From NCBI RefSeq assembly GCF_003046625.1, contig NZ_QAAD01000013.1, positions 1 to 64,000 on the forward strand: a stretch of 64,000 nucleotides of DNA, read 5' to 3'. The translations under genes and the position numbers were made by a program. The notes below the pieces were generated by a model, which saw only the letters and a program-made list of their open reading frames with translations, was not told the DNA's origin and did no database searches. The DNA comes from Mangrovibacterium marinum. GTDB taxonomy: Bacteria; Bacteroidota; Bacteroidia; Bacteroidales; Prolixibacteraceae. Shown here in pieces: positions 55,680 through 64,000 of this stretch. Position 1 is the first letter of the stretch. The number at the start of each line of letters is the position of its first letter.

Positions 55680-57809
55680 ATGAAAAAGATTTATCTCATT
55701 TTAGGCGCATTTCTGTTCACACTAACAGCTATGGCCCAAAAACAAATGAGCCTCGAAGACGCTGTTTTGGGACGCTATTCGTACCTCTACCCTCGCCAGA
55801 TAAGCCAGCTCCAGTGGCGAAACAATCAAAGCCTGGTGTACTTGCAAACCGACACCATCTGGGAAACCGGAGTCGCAGACCAACAAAGCCATGCTTTGCT
55901 AACCACCACCGATTTGAGCAAGATCGCACAAGGGCAACAAATCGACTTCGCACATATCGGGGCATTCCGCTTTCATACGGAAGACGAAATCATCTTCAAC
56001 AACGGCAACCAGATTTCATTTTTCAACCTGAATAGCAAGCAATTTACCGGCAAGCTTGAAACACCGCAAGATGGCGAGGCGAGCGATTTGAGCCCCCAGG
56101 CACGGGCTGTTGCTTATGTGAAGGGGCAAAACCTGTTCATTCAAAAGGACGGGCAGGACATACAAGTCACTCACGAAACCCAGCCAGGTGTTGTATGCGG
56201 TCGCTATGTACACCGCCGTGAATTTGGCATCGAAAAAGGAACCTTTTGGTCGCCATCCGGCAAATACCTGGCTTTTTACCGCAAGGATGAAAGCATGGTA
56301 AAAGATTATCCGCTGGTTGATTTTATGACGCGCCAGGCCGAAGCAACACCCGTAAAATATCCAATGGCCGGAATGACCAGCCACCAGGTAACCATTGGCA
56401 TTTACAATGTTGAAGAGGGCACAACAAGCTACCTGAAAACCGCCGGCCCCGACGATCACTATCTGACCAACCTCAGCTGGGGCCCTGACGAAAAGTATAT
56501 TTACCTGGCCGAGCTAAACCGCGATCAAAACCAGATGCAGCTGAATCAGTATCTGGTGGCCGAAGGCAAAAAGGTGAAAACCATTCTGGAGGAAAGCCGA
56601 TCGACTTATGTGGAGCCTCAACACTCCCTTGTATTTTCGAAGACCAACAACGACCAATTTTACTACTGGACGCGTAACGATGGCTGGTTTCATCTGTATT
56701 TGTACAACACCCAAGGAGAACTCATTCGTCAGCTCACCAAAGGCAACTGGGAGGTAACCGAATTTTACGGAACCGATGCCAACGAAAAATATGCCTACAT
56801 CCAGGCAACCAAGGAAAGTCCGCTCGACCGGCACATTTACCGGGTAAACCTGAAGAACGGAGAGATGACCAAACTGGATGATCAGGCCGGAACGCACAAG
56901 GCCAATTTCTCGCCGTCGTTCAACTATATGACTGACAACTGGTCGGCTTGTGCCAACCCGGGGCAAACAGATCTTCGTAAAACAAACGGCAAGCTGCTGC
57001 GCACTCTTTCGAAAGCCGACAACACCCTGGCGGACTACCAACTGGGCGAAAACAAAATTGTGAACCTCAAAGCTGCTGATGACTCCACAGAACTGTACGG
57101 AAGGATGATCCTGCCCACCAACTTCGATCCGAATAAGAAATATCCGGCAATTGTTTATGTATACGGCGGGCCACATGCCCAGCTGGTCAACAACACCTGG
57201 CACAACGACGCAAACTGGTGGTTTTATTATATGGCCTCCAAGGGCTACCTGATGTTCACCGTCGACAGCCGCGGGTCGGCCAACCGCGGGCAGGCCTTCG
57301 AAGAAGTTATCCACCGCCAGCTGGGTGTTGAAGAAACCAAAGACCAGATGAAAGGCATCGATTATCTGAAAAGCCTGCCCTACGTCGACCAAAACCGCAT
57401 TGGTGTACACGGATGGAGCTTTGGAGGTTTTATGACACTAAACCTGATGCTGCGCCAGCCCGAGACCTTCAAAGTAGGGGTTGCCGGCGGTCCGGTAGTT
57501 GATTGGGAGATGTATGAGGTGATGTACGGCGAACGCTATATGGACAGGCCGCAGGAAAATCCGGACGGTTACAGCGAGTGCAACATGGTCAACCACGTTA
57601 GCACGCTGCAAGGGAAACTAATGCTGATCCACGGTGTACAGGACGACACGGTGGTTATGCAGCATAGCATGAAATTCTTAAGAGCCTGCATTCAGCAAAA
57701 CAAACAGGTTGACTTTTTTGCCTACCCAACGCATCCGCACAATGTACGCGGCCGCGACCGCCTGCACCTGATGGACAAAATCAGCCAGTATTTCTTCGAC
57801 TATCTGTAA
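55680..57809 (+). CDS. Dipeptidyl peptidase IV (S9B)
   Basis: Exported serine peptidase removing X-Pro dipeptides. About 709 residues, start at 55680 where a signal peptide begins (MKKIYLILGAFLFTLTAMA); the frame back to 55617 lacks one. An N-terminal beta-propeller (about 40-450) is followed by the alpha/beta-hydrolase domain: catalytic Ser in HGWSFGGFM, Asp in GVQDDTVVM and His in THPHNVRG. The EFGIEKGTFWSPSGK segment holds the Glu pair region for N-terminal binding. Length and motifs normal. Stands alone, ending at a shared terminator. Confidence 0.95.
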   Translation: MKKIYLILGAFLFTLTAMAQKQMSLEDAVLGRYSYLYPRQISQLQWRNNQSLVYLQTDTIWETGVADQQSHALLTTTDLSKIAQGQQIDFAHIGAFRFHTEDEIIFNNGNQISFFNLNSKQFTGKLETPQDGEASDLSPQARAVAYVKGQNLFIQKDGQDIQVTHETQPGVVCGRYVHRREFGIEKGTFWSPSGKYLAFYRKDESMVKDYPLVDFMTRQAEATPVKYPMAGMTSHQVTIGIYNVEEGTTSYLKTAGPDDHYLTNLSWGPDEKYIYLAELNRDQNQMQLNQYLVAEGKKVKTILEESRSTYVEPQHSLVFSKTNNDQFYYWTRNDGWFHLYLYNTQGELIRQLTKGNWEVTEFYGTDANEKYAYIQATKESPLDRHIYRVNLKNGEMTKLDDQAGTHKANFSPSFNYMTDNWSACANPGQTDLRKTNGKLLRTLSKADNTLADYQLGENKIVNLKAADDSTELYGRMILPTNFDPNKKYPAIVYVYGGPHAQLVNNTWHNDANWWFYYMASKGYLMFTVDSRGSANRGQAFEEVIHRQLGVEETKDQMKGIDYLKSLPYVDQNRIGVHGWSFGGFMTLNLMLRQPETFKVGVAGGPVVDWEMYEVMYGERYMDRPQENPDGYSECNMVNHVSTLQGKLMLIHGVQDDTVVMQHSMKFLRACIQQNKQVDFFAYPTHPHNVRGRDRLHLMDKISQYFFDYL

Positions 57810-57833
57810 GGCAAAAACGTATTATTTTTCAGG

Positions 57834-57864
57834 CAGGCCGGCTAACTCATTAGCTGGCCTGTTT
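57834..57864. terminator. Bidirectional terminator
   Basis: CAGGCCGGCTAA pairs with TTAGCTGGCCTG (one G-U) around CTCA. It lies between the convergent DPP-IV and Omp85 genes. Confidence 0.82.
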
Positions 57865-57868
57865 GTTC

Positions 57869-59692
57869 TTATTTAAACTGCAACGGCTCCGGTTTTCGGG
57901 GTTGAAAGCTGTAAAAATCGGTTCCGCCAATTTCGCGCAGGCTAAAGCCCATGAAGCTCGAGTCGCCCGGATGGCCGGGATAAAAGGCCAGGCGTAGCTG
58001 AATGGTGCGGAAGATTAAACTCTCGTTTCGCAAACGAATACCACCGCCAACGCCCGTGTAATAATCGCCGCCAAAAACCGGTTTATGAGCCGAACCGACA
58101 ATGCCAAGATCGGCAAAACCAAAGAAGGCAAAATTGAAATTCAGGATTGATTTGCGCTGAAAAATAACCGTCTCTGCACTTAACACCAGTCGCTGCTGTC
58201 CGCGAGGAATATCACTGTAAAAACCGCGAATACCATATCTGTTTTTCAGCGACAGCGTCTCCTGATCGAATCGGTTAAAACCATATACATAGCGGATTTT
58301 CAAAAACTGGCGGGCTGTTTGAGCACCTAAGCCAAATTGCCGGCTGATATAATTCCAGTTGAGTTCGAGCTGGCCTTGTTCGGCACGGTTCGAATTGAAA
58401 AAGCTACCGATCCCTGCCGACAGAAACATATAGGAGGGTTTATAGCGAATTAGGTTTCCCGACGAAAAATAAAGATGCGAATACCAACGATCTGCCTTTT
58501 CATTTTGGTCAAACCCTAAAACAAACTCGTGCAAAAAGCCCTTCGGAATATCTTCGGTGATGCCGTATCCCAGGATGTGATGGTCGCGAATATATTGTCG
58601 TTTCGAAAGACTTACACTGCCCAGAAAAAAATTGGAGTTCCCGAAATATTGATTGTTATCGGGCCCCGGATCGGGGCGTTCGTAAAATTGTAAATTCCGG
58701 TAGCGGCCAGCCAAAATTAACCGTAAATCTCCGGAAGGATCGTCACTGAGCTTAAAGGAATAACCCGACCACAAATCGAAAGATCGATAGTTTAGCGAAT
58801 CAACCAGAATCGCTTCATTCTCGTAAAAGCGATCGGTTCGGTAAAGGCGCAGAAAAGTCATACCGCCCCCCCACAGGGTGCTTGAGCGCAAAAATTGCTT
58901 CTCGGCGTCAAAAAGAATTCCTTCACGCCGGTAGTTGTCAGCATAGCCTAAAGTCAGGTTTACAAAATGCCCGCGGATGTTATTTATCGAGTAAGAGCCC
59001 TCGAAGCCCAGATTTGGCTCTTCGTCCAAGCTGGAAACAGCCATGGCCGAAATTTGGTGCCCGACTCCCCAAATATTTTGATTGTACATCTCCAGCTCTC
59101 CCGAATCAACCGAGCGAAAACGAGCCCGCATCCCAAAGGCAAACACATCTTTGGTTACCACCGTGAGGTTTACCATCGAGGTATCCAGCGGATCTGCCTC
59201 TGCCATAAAACGCACATCCTTGATGAAGGGTAGCAAACGAATTATCCGCTCATTGTCGTAAACTTTCTCAACATCCAGTTTATCATCAACATCCAAAAGA
59301 ATGCTTTTTTGGATGATTCGCTCGTTGGTTCGTGTATGCACTTTATTGGCTAGTTTTTCGACTCCCACATCCGAAACCCGGGCTGTATCGTCAAAAGTAG
59401 GACCAAAAATATCCAGCTGTTTAATTTTAATCGACTTAATGCGTTTTCCATTCAACTGCTCCAGGTTGTATGCCTTGGCCACTAACTTCGAGGAGTCCTT
59501 CTTCTCGCTGACAATCCGATCGTAAACAAAGCGGGTGAGGCCGTTCATACGACCTTCTTTTTTCAATGTATCAGGGAGAGCTTTAGCCGAATCGGCGACC
59601 ATCACAAGCGAGTCTTGCGGCCACACTTCTGCTAAACCATTCAATTTAAAGAAGATTAAACAGACTATCAATATCGTCGAAAATACTTTCAT
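57869..59692 (-). CDS. Omp85-type outer-membrane protein (BamA/TamA-like)
   Basis: A 607-residue outer-membrane protein with signal peptide MKVFSTILIVCLIFFKLNGLA. One or two POTRA-like domains (about 75-190; IKSIKIKQLDIFGPTF, RIIRLLPFIKDVRFM) precede a C-terminal Omp85/surface-antigen barrel. The barrel contains GIRGFYSDIPRGQQRLVLSAE and GGDYYTGVGGGIRLRNESLIF, like the conserved lid-lock strands. Shorter than BamA (about 800), with fewer POTRAs, so it is more likely a paralogue than the essential BamA. Its substrate is unknown. Confidence 0.88.
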   Translation of the reverse strand: MKVFSTILIVCLIFFKLNGLAEVWPQDSLVMVADSAKALPDTLKKEGRMNGLTRFVYDRIVSEKKDSSKLVAKAYNLEQLNGKRIKSIKIKQLDIFGPTFDDTARVSDVGVEKLANKVHTRTNERIIQKSILLDVDDKLDVEKVYDNERIIRLLPFIKDVRFMAEADPLDTSMVNLTVVTKDVFAFGMRARFRSVDSGELEMYNQNIWGVGHQISAMAVSSLDEEPNLGFEGSYSINNIRGHFVNLTLGYADNYRREGILFDAEKQFLRSSTLWGGGMTFLRLYRTDRFYENEAILVDSLNYRSFDLWSGYSFKLSDDPSGDLRLILAGRYRNLQFYERPDPGPDNNQYFGNSNFFLGSVSLSKRQYIRDHHILGYGITEDIPKGFLHEFVLGFDQNEKADRWYSHLYFSSGNLIRYKPSYMFLSAGIGSFFNSNRAEQGQLELNWNYISRQFGLGAQTARQFLKIRYVYGFNRFDQETLSLKNRYGIRGFYSDIPRGQQRLVLSAETVIFQRKSILNFNFAFFGFADLGIVGSAHKPVFGGDYYTGVGGGIRLRNESLIFRTIQLRLAFYPGHPGDSSFMGFSLREIGGTDFYSFQPRKPEPLQFK

Positions 59693-59822
59693 GAATCAAT
59701 CCCAATACAAAAACCGGTCACTGGCGCACTTTATTATAAATCCTCACAAAATTATTGTTAATATATCTAATTTCCCTTTTCGAAGAGTTAAATTTCCCTA
59801 AGAAAATTGTGGTGCATTATTT

Positions 59823-59830
59823 TAACTTTG
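59823..59830 (+). promoter_or_regulatory. -7 element before TonB-like gene
   Basis: TAACTTTG is an exact match ending six bases before the ATG at 59837, so a leaderless or nearly leaderless transcript is expected. Confidence 0.55.
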
Positions 59831-59836
59831 CAGTCC

Positions 59837-60568
59837 ATGCAGCATTTAAAGAGACTATATCGCGAAAATATCAATGGAATCATCGGTACGCTGATTTTCC
59901 ACATCTTGCTTTTTGCATTTATCATACTAGCCAATGTAAAGGTAAAAAAGGATATGCAGGAAGAAGAAATCATCATCGACTTCAGCCAGGTGGAGGAAAC
60001 ACCCGAGCTTTTGGAAGAACAAGAGAAAGCGGAAGATCAAAACACGCCCGCTACCGAGCGGGATAATCCGTACGTCCAATCCAAAAGCAACCGAGCGGTG
60101 AATGATGCCAGCACCAAAGATCCGTTTTTCGATGAGGCCTATCAGCAGGAGATTGCTGAGGCACAAAAGCTGGTTGCCGATGTAAACAAGCAACTCACCA
60201 AAGAAATACCGGACATGAAACAGTTTGAAATGCCGGAGCAATCAACCGAAGGCATCGATCCGGAAAAGATATCGAATACAATCTACAGCGGAGAAAGCAA
60301 CATTCATTATTTCCTGGAAGACCGCTATCATCTTCGCCTGCCAATTCCGGTTTACCTGGCGCGCGGGGGCGGCCAAATAACGGTAACAATTTGGGTTTCG
60401 CGCTCGGGAAAGGTTGTTAAAGCCGAGGTGCAGCCCTACGCGAACATTTCGGACCCCATGCTTCCCGACTATGCTTTGCAAGCTGCATTGCGAACGGTAT
60501 TCAATTCAAAATCAGACGCCCCTAACCCGCAAAAAGGATCAATCACTTACACCTTCGTGGCCCAGTAA
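59837..60568 (+). CDS. TonB-like energy transducer protein
   Basis: About 243 residues, start at 59837 (MQHLKRLYRENINGIIG). One N-terminal membrane helix (about 15-35; GTLIFHILLFAFIILANV), a charged periplasmic linker (EEEIIIDFSQVEETPELLEEQ, acid-rich rather than proline-rich), and a C-terminal TonB-like domain (about 165-243; GQITVTIWVSRSGKVVKAEVQP, YALQAALRTVFNS). It could transmit inner-membrane energy to an outer-membrane receptor; ExbB/D are not adjacent. The acidic linker is unusual for TonB. Confidence 0.85.
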   Translation: MQHLKRLYRENINGIIGTLIFHILLFAFIILANVKVKKDMQEEEIIIDFSQVEETPELLEEQEKAEDQNTPATERDNPYVQSKSNRAVNDASTKDPFFDEAYQQEIAEAQKLVADVNKQLTKEIPDMKQFEMPEQSTEGIDPEKISNTIYSGESNIHYFLEDRYHLRLPIPVYLARGGGQITVTIWVSRSGKVVKAEVQPYANISDPMLPDYALQAALRTVFNSKSDAPNPQKGSITYTFVAQ

Positions 60569-60646
60569 AGAAGGGGTTATTGTCAAAAAAAACACTATTT
60601 TAACATCAATTAACAGTTTTTATTCGGATTTTACTACTAGAGAGCA

Positions 60647-60654
60647 TATCTTTG
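60647..60654 (+). promoter_or_regulatory. -7 element of candidate small RNA
   Basis: TATCTTTG is an exact TAnnTTTG match. No protein start follows, unlike the other elements listed. Confidence 0.5.
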
Positions 60655-60660
60655 CGGTAC

Positions 60661-60743
60661 GTTTTTTTTCATAAGTTTAGGTTTAGTTAGGTTAGTTAGT
60701 TTAGTGAGAAAAGGTAGGCCAGAGGGTCTACCTTTTATTTTTT
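60661..60743 (+). ncRNA. Candidate small RNA of about 80 nt
   Basis: The predicted transcript begins with a T run, continues with repeats of GGTTTAGTTAG-like sequence and ends in a 12-bp stem (AAAAGGTAGGCC / GGTCTACCTTTT, loop AGAG) followed by T residues. It has no open frame. The layout, a promoter, short unstructured repeats and a terminator, suggests an independent small RNA or an abundant leader. Not matched to any family. Confidence 0.5.
60709..60743 (+). terminator. Terminator of candidate small RNA
   Basis: 12-bp stem with one G-U pair and a tetraloop AGAG, then ATTTTTTT. Confidence 0.85.
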
Positions 60744-60934
60744 CAGGCTGTTTGCACAGCTTTTTTTCTGCCAAAACTCCTTGACTGCCGCTTCGGAGCC
60801 TACTTTTTACAATTACGCCTTTAGCCATTCAGTTTGGTTAGCACGCAAGTTGACGGGAAAATTACTGTTTGAGACAACAACCGGACAGCCGAAAATACTC
60901 GACTTTTCATTCTACCAGTGATTTCCGGGAATCA

Positions 60935-63700
60935 TCAGCTTTTTTGCTTCTTCATCTTTGCTTCGAAATGATAAACACCGGAACCGATTTCCAAAACAAC
61001 GCGTCCCTCCTCCGAGCGAAGTATCTTTATTCCATCCTTTTCATCGATGGTTTTACCGCTCTCCAGCACATCCCTGGCCGTTTCGGCTGGCACATAAACG
61101 ATTGCTGCGGTATTGGCAGGAATGGTAATATCCCATACAAATTTCTTGTTTTCGCGGATCCAGCGACTTTCAACAAGCCCATAGGGTGTTTCGTGGGACG
61201 CATCCACAAAATTGAGCCCGTCGATCATTTCCGGTTTCATCACGAGTTGCTTGAATCCGACCTGTTCGGTACTCGACTTGATCCCGGCCAGGTTTTCGTA
61301 ATACCAAATTAGCAGGTCTCCCAACATCATCACATGGTTGTAAGAGTTCATCTTGGGAGCCGCCGTATTTCCATTCCAGAGTTCCCAGATTGTGGTGGCG
61401 CCATGCTCAACCATATAGCCCCAACTGGGATAAGTACTGTTTGTTGCCAGCTTCCAGGCCAGGTCGGCATGCCCCTCCTTGGTTAAGGTGCGCATAATCC
61501 ACTGCGTACCGATCACGCCGGTACTTAGGTGTCCTCCGTTGGTATGCTCGATGGTGTTTGCAATTGTTTGAACAACTTGCCTCTTGTTGGGTACTGGCAC
61601 CAAGTCCATTGCCACCACCAAAATATTTTCAGTCAATTTATTGTCGCCATACCCCTTCTGCTCTGCTTTATAAAATGTTCTTTGAAAAGCCTCCTTTGTC
61701 GCTTTTGCTTGTGTTTGATAGAGCTCAATATCAGCTTGGTTACCACTGAGGGCGGCAAAACTTTGCATCAGGTTCAAATAATGGTAATAATAGGCGGTCG
61801 AAATAAGCGCACTCGGATATTTTCGGTCGGCACTTTTTCCACGCCCTTCCTCAATTGTGGCCGGTGGTTCGCACCAATCGCCATAACTGTCTCGGGTCAT
61901 GATGTCCCCTTTCAAATAGCGATCTTCCATATAATTCAACCACTTTTTCATGGCGTGGTAATGCTTCCTAATTGGTTCTGCATCGCCAGTTTGGCGATAT
62001 AACATATCGGCAACGGTCAGTAAAGTTCCGCACCAGCTCATGTTGTCGCTGTAATAACGCCAGTATGCAGGAGCCACATCGCTGATTGATCCGTCCCACT
62101 TTTGCGAAAAAGCAATATCGTCGATCCATTTTTTATACAGTGCGGCATTGTCGAAAATGAAATTCTCGCCATAGCAACCGATTGTTCGGTCTCCCAGCCA
62201 AGGCTGCCGTTCATTCCGCTGCGGACAGTCAACAGGCATCCCCTTATAATTGCTCAGAATTCCCCAGTAAGCATTCCGGTAGATCTGGTTAATCAGCTCA
62301 TTAGATGTATGGAAAGTGCCCCGGACAGCCATATTGTCGGCAACCACTTTACCCACGAAATCATCGACCGTTGGTTTACCTGGCCAACCGGTAATTTCAA
62401 CATAGCGAAATCCATAGTATACGAACCGGGGCTCCCAGGTTTCGGGTTCTTCACCTTTCAGAATATATTTCGCAGTAGCCCGGGCATCGCGCAAATTGGT
62501 GGTAAACAGCTCGCCATCATCCTGCAAAATTTCGCCGAAACGCATCGTAACAGTGTCGCCGGCATGCCCTTTCACGTTCAACTGCAGCCAACCGGCAAAG
62601 TTTTGCCCCAAATCCAAAATATAGGTACCGGCACGCTGCTCCCGAATTGAAACCGGATTTAGCTCCTTCAATACTTTCATATTCGGATTTAGCTGAGCTT
62701 CATATTTGCCGTCGGGCTGCTCAACATATTCGGGCTGCAGCCAGTTGCTATCGTCGAAACCAACCCGATTCCAGTCCTGCATTTCTTTCCGGGCATCGTA
62801 TCCTTCACCATCGTACTCGTTGTTCCATCGTATTGGCCCGTCGGCTGTTCCTTTCCAGCTATTATCCGAGCGAATGTATTCTGTTGTTCCGTCGGCATAT
62901 TTCACAACAAGCTGAAAAAGCAGCTTCGGAAAGCCAAAATTTTTGACTTTATACCCTTTGTAATGCTGGCGCATGGTATGATAACGACCATTTCCGAGTA
63001 CAACCCCCAGGGCGTTTGCGCCGTGGTTCAACTTATCAGTCAGATCGTAAATGTTGTATTTGATATTTTGATTGTAATCCGTGGGTGAAGGTGCCAAAAC
63101 CGACTCTCCGACCTTCTGGCCATTTAACGACAGTTCGTACAAGCCAAGTCCAATGATGTAGGCTTTTGCTTCTTTGACCTCCTTTTTAAGGTCAAATTCC
63201 TTCCTGAAATAACGTGCCGACAGTCGGGAATGAAACGAATCATCGTCCCAGGGGAATGTTCTGTCAAAGCCGATCCAGCGAGCGCGCCAATCCTTGTAAT
63301 AGAACAAGCCCATACTCCATTTCGCCGGCTTACTCCATTCACTATCGCCTTTGGTGGTCCAAACCTTCACTTTCCAAAAGCACTCGTCGGAACTGCCAAG
63401 CTTTTTCCCGCCATAAGGCAATAATTGCGATTGATCTGTTTCAATTTTTCCCGAGTTCCACAAATCAGCTTCATCTTCGGTCAACGTTTCAGGAGAAGAA
63501 GCCACTAGCACCTGACAGGCCGTTTGAAACACTTCTCGTTGGTCACTTTTAATTTTCCAGCCCAGCCGGGGCTGTTGTATTTCAATACCGGATGGATTTT
63601 CCAACAACTCGCAAGTCAGTCCGTCAACTTTTATTTGAGCAGATGACCAATATACAAAAAAGAGACACAGAAAAGAGACTAATATCTTCGGATAGTTCAT
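60935..63700 (-). CDS. Alpha-L-rhamnosidase (GH78)
   Basis: Exported glycoside hydrolase of 921 residues with signal peptide MNYPKILVSFLCLFFVYWSSA. It contains an N-terminal beta domain (VDGLTCELLENPSGIEIQQP), the Bac_rhamnosidase domains, and an (alpha/alpha)6 catalytic barrel (about 440-820). Catalytic region: MPVDCPQRNERQPWLGDRT, with the general-acid Glu/Asp residues, plus SWGYMVEHGATTIWELWNG. It releases terminal L-rhamnose from plant polysaccharides or glycosides, fitting a polysaccharide-degrading lifestyle with the fucose operon. A dehydrogenase gene precedes it on the same strand. Confidence 0.94.
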   Translation of the reverse strand: MNYPKILVSFLCLFFVYWSSAQIKVDGLTCELLENPSGIEIQQPRLGWKIKSDQREVFQTACQVLVASSPETLTEDEADLWNSGKIETDQSQLLPYGGKKLGSSDECFWKVKVWTTKGDSEWSKPAKWSMGLFYYKDWRARWIGFDRTFPWDDDSFHSRLSARYFRKEFDLKKEVKEAKAYIIGLGLYELSLNGQKVGESVLAPSPTDYNQNIKYNIYDLTDKLNHGANALGVVLGNGRYHTMRQHYKGYKVKNFGFPKLLFQLVVKYADGTTEYIRSDNSWKGTADGPIRWNNEYDGEGYDARKEMQDWNRVGFDDSNWLQPEYVEQPDGKYEAQLNPNMKVLKELNPVSIREQRAGTYILDLGQNFAGWLQLNVKGHAGDTVTMRFGEILQDDGELFTTNLRDARATAKYILKGEEPETWEPRFVYYGFRYVEITGWPGKPTVDDFVGKVVADNMAVRGTFHTSNELINQIYRNAYWGILSNYKGMPVDCPQRNERQPWLGDRTIGCYGENFIFDNAALYKKWIDDIAFSQKWDGSISDVAPAYWRYYSDNMSWCGTLLTVADMLYRQTGDAEPIRKHYHAMKKWLNYMEDRYLKGDIMTRDSYGDWCEPPATIEEGRGKSADRKYPSALISTAYYYHYLNLMQSFAALSGNQADIELYQTQAKATKEAFQRTFYKAEQKGYGDNKLTENILVVAMDLVPVPNKRQVVQTIANTIEHTNGGHLSTGVIGTQWIMRTLTKEGHADLAWKLATNSTYPSWGYMVEHGATTIWELWNGNTAAPKMNSYNHVMMLGDLLIWYYENLAGIKSSTEQVGFKQLVMKPEMIDGLNFVDASHETPYGLVESRWIRENKKFVWDITIPANTAAIVYVPAETARDVLESGKTIDEKDGIKILRSEEGRVVLEIGSGVYHFEAKMKKQKS

Positions 63701-63853
63701 GGTTAATAATCTTCGTTTTTTTGTTTTCGAAAATATTCAAATTAATTGCAGAGCACAACATCCCCCCACAAAACAAAGCGACAGGATTGGCTCAAAAGAC
63801 TCCCAATACCGAACAAAACGGCTATCCGGAAGCCTGCAAGTGCTGGTTGGTAT

Positions 63854-64000
63854 TTAAAACTTGACGAGGATTTTAAGAAATTTACCGGGTGCTTTGGCCC
63901 AGTCCTCCATCGCTCGCGAAGCTTGTTCCGGGGAAACAATACACGAGACGAGCACCTTTTCATCCAAATTAGTTTGTTTCAGGTATTTCATCACAGCTTC
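63854..64000 (-). CDS. C-terminal end of a zinc-type alcohol dehydrogenase (partial)
   Basis: The last 48 residues of a protein that enters from beyond the window, ending in TAA at 63854. The sequence includes MKYLKQTNLDEKVLVS, IVSPEQASRAMEDWAK and APGKFLKILVKF. The pattern of a helix with a Glu-Gln-Ala substrate-domain motif and a final KILVKF strand is that of the medium-chain dehydrogenase (sorbitol/threonine dehydrogenase) family. It lies upstream of the rhamnosidase on the same strand. Which substrate it acts on cannot be told. Confidence 0.7.
   Translation of the reverse strand, partial: EAVMKYLKQTNLDEKVLVSCIVSPEQASRAMEDWAKAPGKFLKILVKF

Larger units (their letters stand above)
60569..60934. 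other. Convergent intergenic region with candidate small RNA
   Basis: No protein gene. It contains a consensus -7 element, a T/A/G-rich 80-base segment and a perfect terminator (60647-60743), followed by sequence without features up to the rhamnosidase stop. Confidence 0.6.

Noticed and set aside
60784-60810. Third copy of the dispersed repeat (CCTACTTTTTA shared with 194-204)
   Set aside because: Only about 11 identical bases; too short to claim homology.
1-64000. tRNA or rRNA genes
   Set aside because: I looked for T-arm GGTTCGAATCC-type sequences and rRNA landmarks and saw none; GGTTCAAATCAGG at about 18417 lacks matching acceptor and anticodon stems.

Overview
The window looks like the chromosome of a Bacteroidota member, most likely a Marinilabiliales/Prolixibacteraceae-type environmental bacterium. 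Supporting signs are the Bacteroidota-style -7 promoter element TAnnTTTG, the long (317-residue) NusB, the OmpA and LptD forms, an L-fucose operon with a GntR-type regulator carrying a sugar-binding-protein-like domain, a GH78 rhamnosidase and a DPP-IV. The lineage call is inference; no rRNA or tRNA gene was found.

Layout. (1) 1-1772: gene-poor end with a dispersed-repeat copy, then an OmpA-family porin. (2) 2414-12962, all minus strand: a respiratory island with an Fnr-like regulator, a hexaheme surface-type lipoprotein with a collagen-like spacer, a monoheme lipoprotein, a DUF5777 beta-barrel, a heptaheme periplasmic cytochrome, a di-heme cytochrome b, a membrane-anchored heptaheme NapC-like cytochrome, a tetraheme cytochrome and the CcsBA c-heme assembly protein. 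About 25 c-type hemes are encoded, enough to carry electrons from menaquinol across the periplasm and possibly out through the outer membrane. A perfect FNR box (12223-12236) lies between the regulator and the first cytochrome gene. (3) 13163-20552: SPFH protein, ECF sigma factor with a small acidic partner, UvrA, a 21-bp tandem array and a large conserved protein of unknown function. (4) 21067-26657: L-fucose operon (fucI, a mutarotase-fold protein, fucP, regulator). (5) 26873-37668: dicarboxylate/amino-acid symporter, DUF134 protein, chorismate synthase, SlyD-like FKBP, LptD, divergent cell-wall amidase and MCE protein, DnaA. (6) 37716-43644: IMPACT protein, pyrB-pyrI with a candidate attenuator, fRMsr, RRM protein, rRNA methyltransferase, RNase D-like, DUF5063. 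(7) 43823-60568: photolyase, a 41-bp tandem array, threonine aldolase, rhomboid, nusB-DUF1573-yajC, ybbR-coaE-djlA-prmA, SNF2 helicase, DPP-IV, Omp85 protein, TonB-like protein. (8) 60661-64000: candidate small RNA, GH78 rhamnosidase, and the end of a zinc-type dehydrogenase.

The most notable points are: the multiheme/porin island as a possible Bacteroidota electron conduit; a single in-frame TAG (8632-8634) separating the heptaheme cytochrome from a well-preserved C-terminal membrane anchor; homologous C-terminal modules on the adjacent amidase and MCE protein; a promoter-leader-ORF-terminator arrangement before pyrB; several -7 elements so close to start codons that leaderless transcripts are expected; and two tandem arrays with periods of exactly 21 and 41 bp.
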